Of a stretch of 64,000 nt of DNA, positions 62,512 to 64,000 are shown piece by piece (position 1 is the stretch's first letter; each line of letters opens with the position of its first letter). A program made the translations under genes and the position numbers. Where the stretch lies: assembly GCF_016919245.1 (NCBI RefSeq), contig NZ_JAFEJA010000001.1, positions 1,860,001 to 1,924,000 on the forward strand, in the 5' to 3' direction. This DNA comes from Streptomyces zhihengii. Lineage in GTDB: Bacteria > Actinomycetota > Actinomycetes > Streptomycetales > Streptomycetaceae. The notes beneath the pieces are model-generated. The model had not been told where the DNA came from. It ran no database searches and saw only the letters and a list, made by a program, of their open reading frames with translations.

Positions 62512-62901
62512 TCAGGCGACGTCGCGGTCCCGGTAGGCGCAGCGGGCGCCCTCGACGAGGGGGCGGTTGCGTTCCGCCCAGGCGATGAGGGGCGCGAGGC
62601 TGTCCAGGAGTTCCTGGCCGGGCTCGCTGACGACGTACTCCACCTTCGGCGGCACGGTCGGGTGGACCGTGCGCACCACGAGCCCGTCGCGCTCCAGGCT
62701 GCGCAGGGTCAGGGTGAGCATCCGCCTGCTGATGCCGTGCATCGAGCGTTCCAGCTGGGTGAAGCGCAGAGGGCGGCGGACGGCCGACAGGATCGGGATC
62801 GTCCACTTGCCGCTCACGCGGTCGAGGGCCTCCTCCAGCGCGCCCGGACGGGTGGGCTCGTTCCGTGACAGCGGTGCCACGGCCGCGTCTCGCAGAGACA
62901 T
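62512..62901 (-). CDS. HxlR-family transcriptional regulator
   Basis: The 129-residue winged-helix protein has the HxlR core (LDRVSGKWTIPILSAVR, LRFTQLERSMHGISRRMLT, SLERDGLVVRTVHPTVPPKV). Start is the ATG at 62901. HxlR proteins respond to redox or reactive metabolites and usually control an adjacent oxidoreductase or quinone enzyme. It sits between the ROK kinase and a thioesterase gene, so it may control either. Confidence 0.85.
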   Translation of the reverse strand: MSLRDAAVAPLSRNEPTRPGALEEALDRVSGKWTIPILSAVRRPLRFTQLERSMHGISRRMLTLTLRSLERDGLVVRTVHPTVPPKVEYVVSEPGQELLDSLAPLIAWAERNRPLVEGARCAYRDRDVA

Positions 62902-62917
62902 GGTGCGTGGGCCTCCT

Positions 62918-63673
62918 TCAGCTCATATGGGGTTCGAGGGTGGATCGGACGAGGCCGGTGACGGCCTCCTGGTGGTCCGCGAGGTAGAAGTGGCCGCCGC
63001 CGAAGACGTGCAGGGAGAACTCCCCGGACGTGTGGCGGGCCCATGCGCCGACCTCGTCGGCCGTGACCCGCGGGTCGCTGTCGCCGAGCAGTGCGGTGAC
63101 GGGGCAGCCGAGCGGGACGGTGGCGGCGCACCGGTAGGCGGAGACCGCGCGGAAGTCGCTGCGCAGCACGGGGAGGGTGAGCCGGACGAGTTCCTCGTCG
63201 AGGTCCATCGCCGCGTCGCTGCCGCCGAGTACGCGCATCTCCCGCAGCAGGGCCTCGTCGTCGAGTTCGTGGAAGCGGTCGTCGCGCACGGCGGAGGGCG
63301 CCCGGCGGGCGGACACGATCAGCGCGGCCGGGGAGCCGCCGCCGGCCTCGATCCGGCGGGCGACCTCGTAGGCGATGGTCGCGCCCATGCTGTGGCCGAA
63401 CAGGGCGACCGGCCCGTCCCACGGCATCAGGGCCTCCGTGATCCGGTCGGCGAAGGTGCCTATGTCCTCGACCGGTTCCTCGTGTCTGCGGTCGTGCCGG
63501 CCCGGATACTGCACGGCGAGCAGCTCGATGTCGGGGCCGAGGCGCGCGGACAGGGGGTGGAACCAGCTCGCGGAGCCGCCCGCGTGGGGCAGTGCGACCA
63601 GGGTCATGCGGCGTTCGGGCTTCGGGTGGTAGCGCCGGATCCACTGTTGCGTGCAGGTGGCCGTGGCCTTCAT
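62918..63673 (-). CDS. Type II thioesterase (canonical Ser)
   Basis: The 251-residue protein starts at the ATG at 63673 behind AGGAG. LVALPHAGGSASWF, YPGRHDRR, the elbow LFGHSMGATIAYE and a C-terminal GGHFYLADH define an editing thioesterase of PKS/NRPS systems. Unlike the 17 kb paralogue it keeps Ser. It may belong to a second biosynthetic locus extending beyond the right edge, together with the dehydroquinase gene. Confidence 0.88.
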   Translation of the reverse strand: MKATATCTQQWIRRYHPKPERRMTLVALPHAGGSASWFHPLSARLGPDIELLAVQYPGRHDRRHEEPVEDIGTFADRITEALMPWDGPVALFGHSMGATIAYEVARRIEAGGGSPAALIVSARRAPSAVRDDRFHELDDEALLREMRVLGGSDAAMDLDEELVRLTLPVLRSDFRAVSAYRCAATVPLGCPVTALLGDSDPRVTADEVGAWARHTSGEFSLHVFGGGHFYLADHQEAVTGLVRSTLEPHMS

Positions 63674-63726
63674 GGGGACTCCTGGGGGCGGTGGGGTGGC
63701 GACCGGGGCCGGGGCCGTGCGGGGTT

Positions 63727-64000
63727 CTACACCTCTCCGGTGAGGGCGAGCAGGGCGCGGGCGCCGAGCCGGTAGCCGAGCGCGCCGAGGCCGACGACGA
63801 CGCCCGACGCCAGCGGGGCTATCACCGACTCGTGCCGCCACTGCTCGCGGGCCCAGACGTTGGACAGGTGCACTTCGATCCAGGGCCGGGGGTAGTTGGC
63901 CAGCGCGTCGCGCAGGCTCCAGCCGGCCACCATCAGGGCACCGGGGTTCACGATGGCGCCGACCGTGTCGTAGTGCTCGTGCACGGCCCGGACCAGGTCG
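63727..64000 (-). CDS. aroQ: Type II 3-dehydroquinate dehydratase (partial, runs off right edge)
   Basis: The last ~90 residues are visible; the start is beyond base 64000. NPGALMVAGWSLRDAL, HLSNVWAREQWRHESV and IAPLASGVVVGLGALGYRLG are the conserved C-terminal half of type II DHQ dehydratase, including the catalytic-base His region. The family acts in the shikimate pathway. A copy beside a type II thioesterase suggests shikimate-derived aromatic supply, such as AHBA-like or benzoate starters, for a second cluster. Confidence 0.85.
   Translation of the reverse strand, partial: DLVRAVHEHYDTVGAIVNPGALMVAGWSLRDALANYPRPWIEVHLSNVWAREQWRHESVIAPLASGVVVGLGALGYRLGARALLALTGEV

Overview
The window is very GC-rich with strong third-position G/C bias, dense overlapping operons, SARP and gamma-butyrolactone-type regulators, and TTA codons confined to a few regulatory genes. 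This is typical of a Streptomyces chromosome. Most of it (about 5.5 to 57 kb) reads as one regulated secondary-metabolite locus; the ends are unrelated or only loosely related genes.

Layout. 0-3.3 kb: a minus-strand operon of four related small hydrophobic peptides, an HTTM/alpha-beta-hydrolase fusion and a small partner protein cut by the window edge. 3.6-5.3 kb: two hypothetical proteins, one secreted. 5.5-10 kb: a HAD phosphatase, an acyl-CoA-dehydrogenase-fold oxygenase and a butyrolactone circuit (TetR, AfsA-like synthase, TetR) with palindromic operators. 10-26.6 kb: a long minus-strand operon of free ACP, one-module type I PKS, acyl-CoA ligase, LLM oxidoreductase, type II thioesterase with a Cys nucleophile, lipid-kinase-like protein, SnoaL-like protein, MmgE/PrpD protein, P450, exporter and a hydrolase lacking its nucleophile. 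26.8-37.7 kb: a plus-strand operon of aldehyde dehydrogenase-fold reductase, ACAD-fold N-hydroxylase, class III aminotransferase, SRPBCC protein, membrane protein, flavin reductase, diiron oxygenase, FabH, ACP, FabF and a second seryl-tRNA synthetase. 37.8-43.2 kb: minus-strand FabI, ferredoxin, transporter, desaturase, a small Thr-rich protein and a DUF2156 (VlmA-like) seryl-transferase. 43.4-43.9 kb: four tandem 130-bp repeats, each containing a tRNA-Ser-shaped RNA. 44-57 kb: two SARPs, carboxylase subunits, ferredoxin reductase, two TetR proteins, a second AfsA-like gene, a reductase and a large LuxR (LAL) activator. 57-61.3 kb: a DUF4097 protein and a class A beta-lactamase with blaA/blaB-type partners. 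61.3-64 kb: ROK kinase, HxlR regulator, a second type II thioesterase and a type II dehydroquinase cut by the edge.

How the genes work together (inference). SerRS, VlmA-like transferase, ACAD-fold N-hydroxylase, flavin reductase and diiron oxygenase together match the logic of valanimycin-type azoxy biosynthesis. An acyl chain (PKS and/or FabH/FabF/FabI/ACP) would be reduced to an aldehyde, transaminated to an alkylamine, N-hydroxylated, joined to serine from seryl-tRNA, rearranged to a hydrazine and oxidised to an azoxy compound. A desaturase could supply the alkenyl group seen in several aliphatic azoxy natural products.

The most unusual element is the tRNA-Ser-like array beside the VlmA-like gene. 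Acceptor stem, D arm, long variable arm and T arm are intact, but the anticodon arm is an extended hairpin that cannot present a normal 7-nt loop. I propose these are non-decoding serine carriers reserved for the pathway. All assignments come from reading the sequence; no database search was possible.
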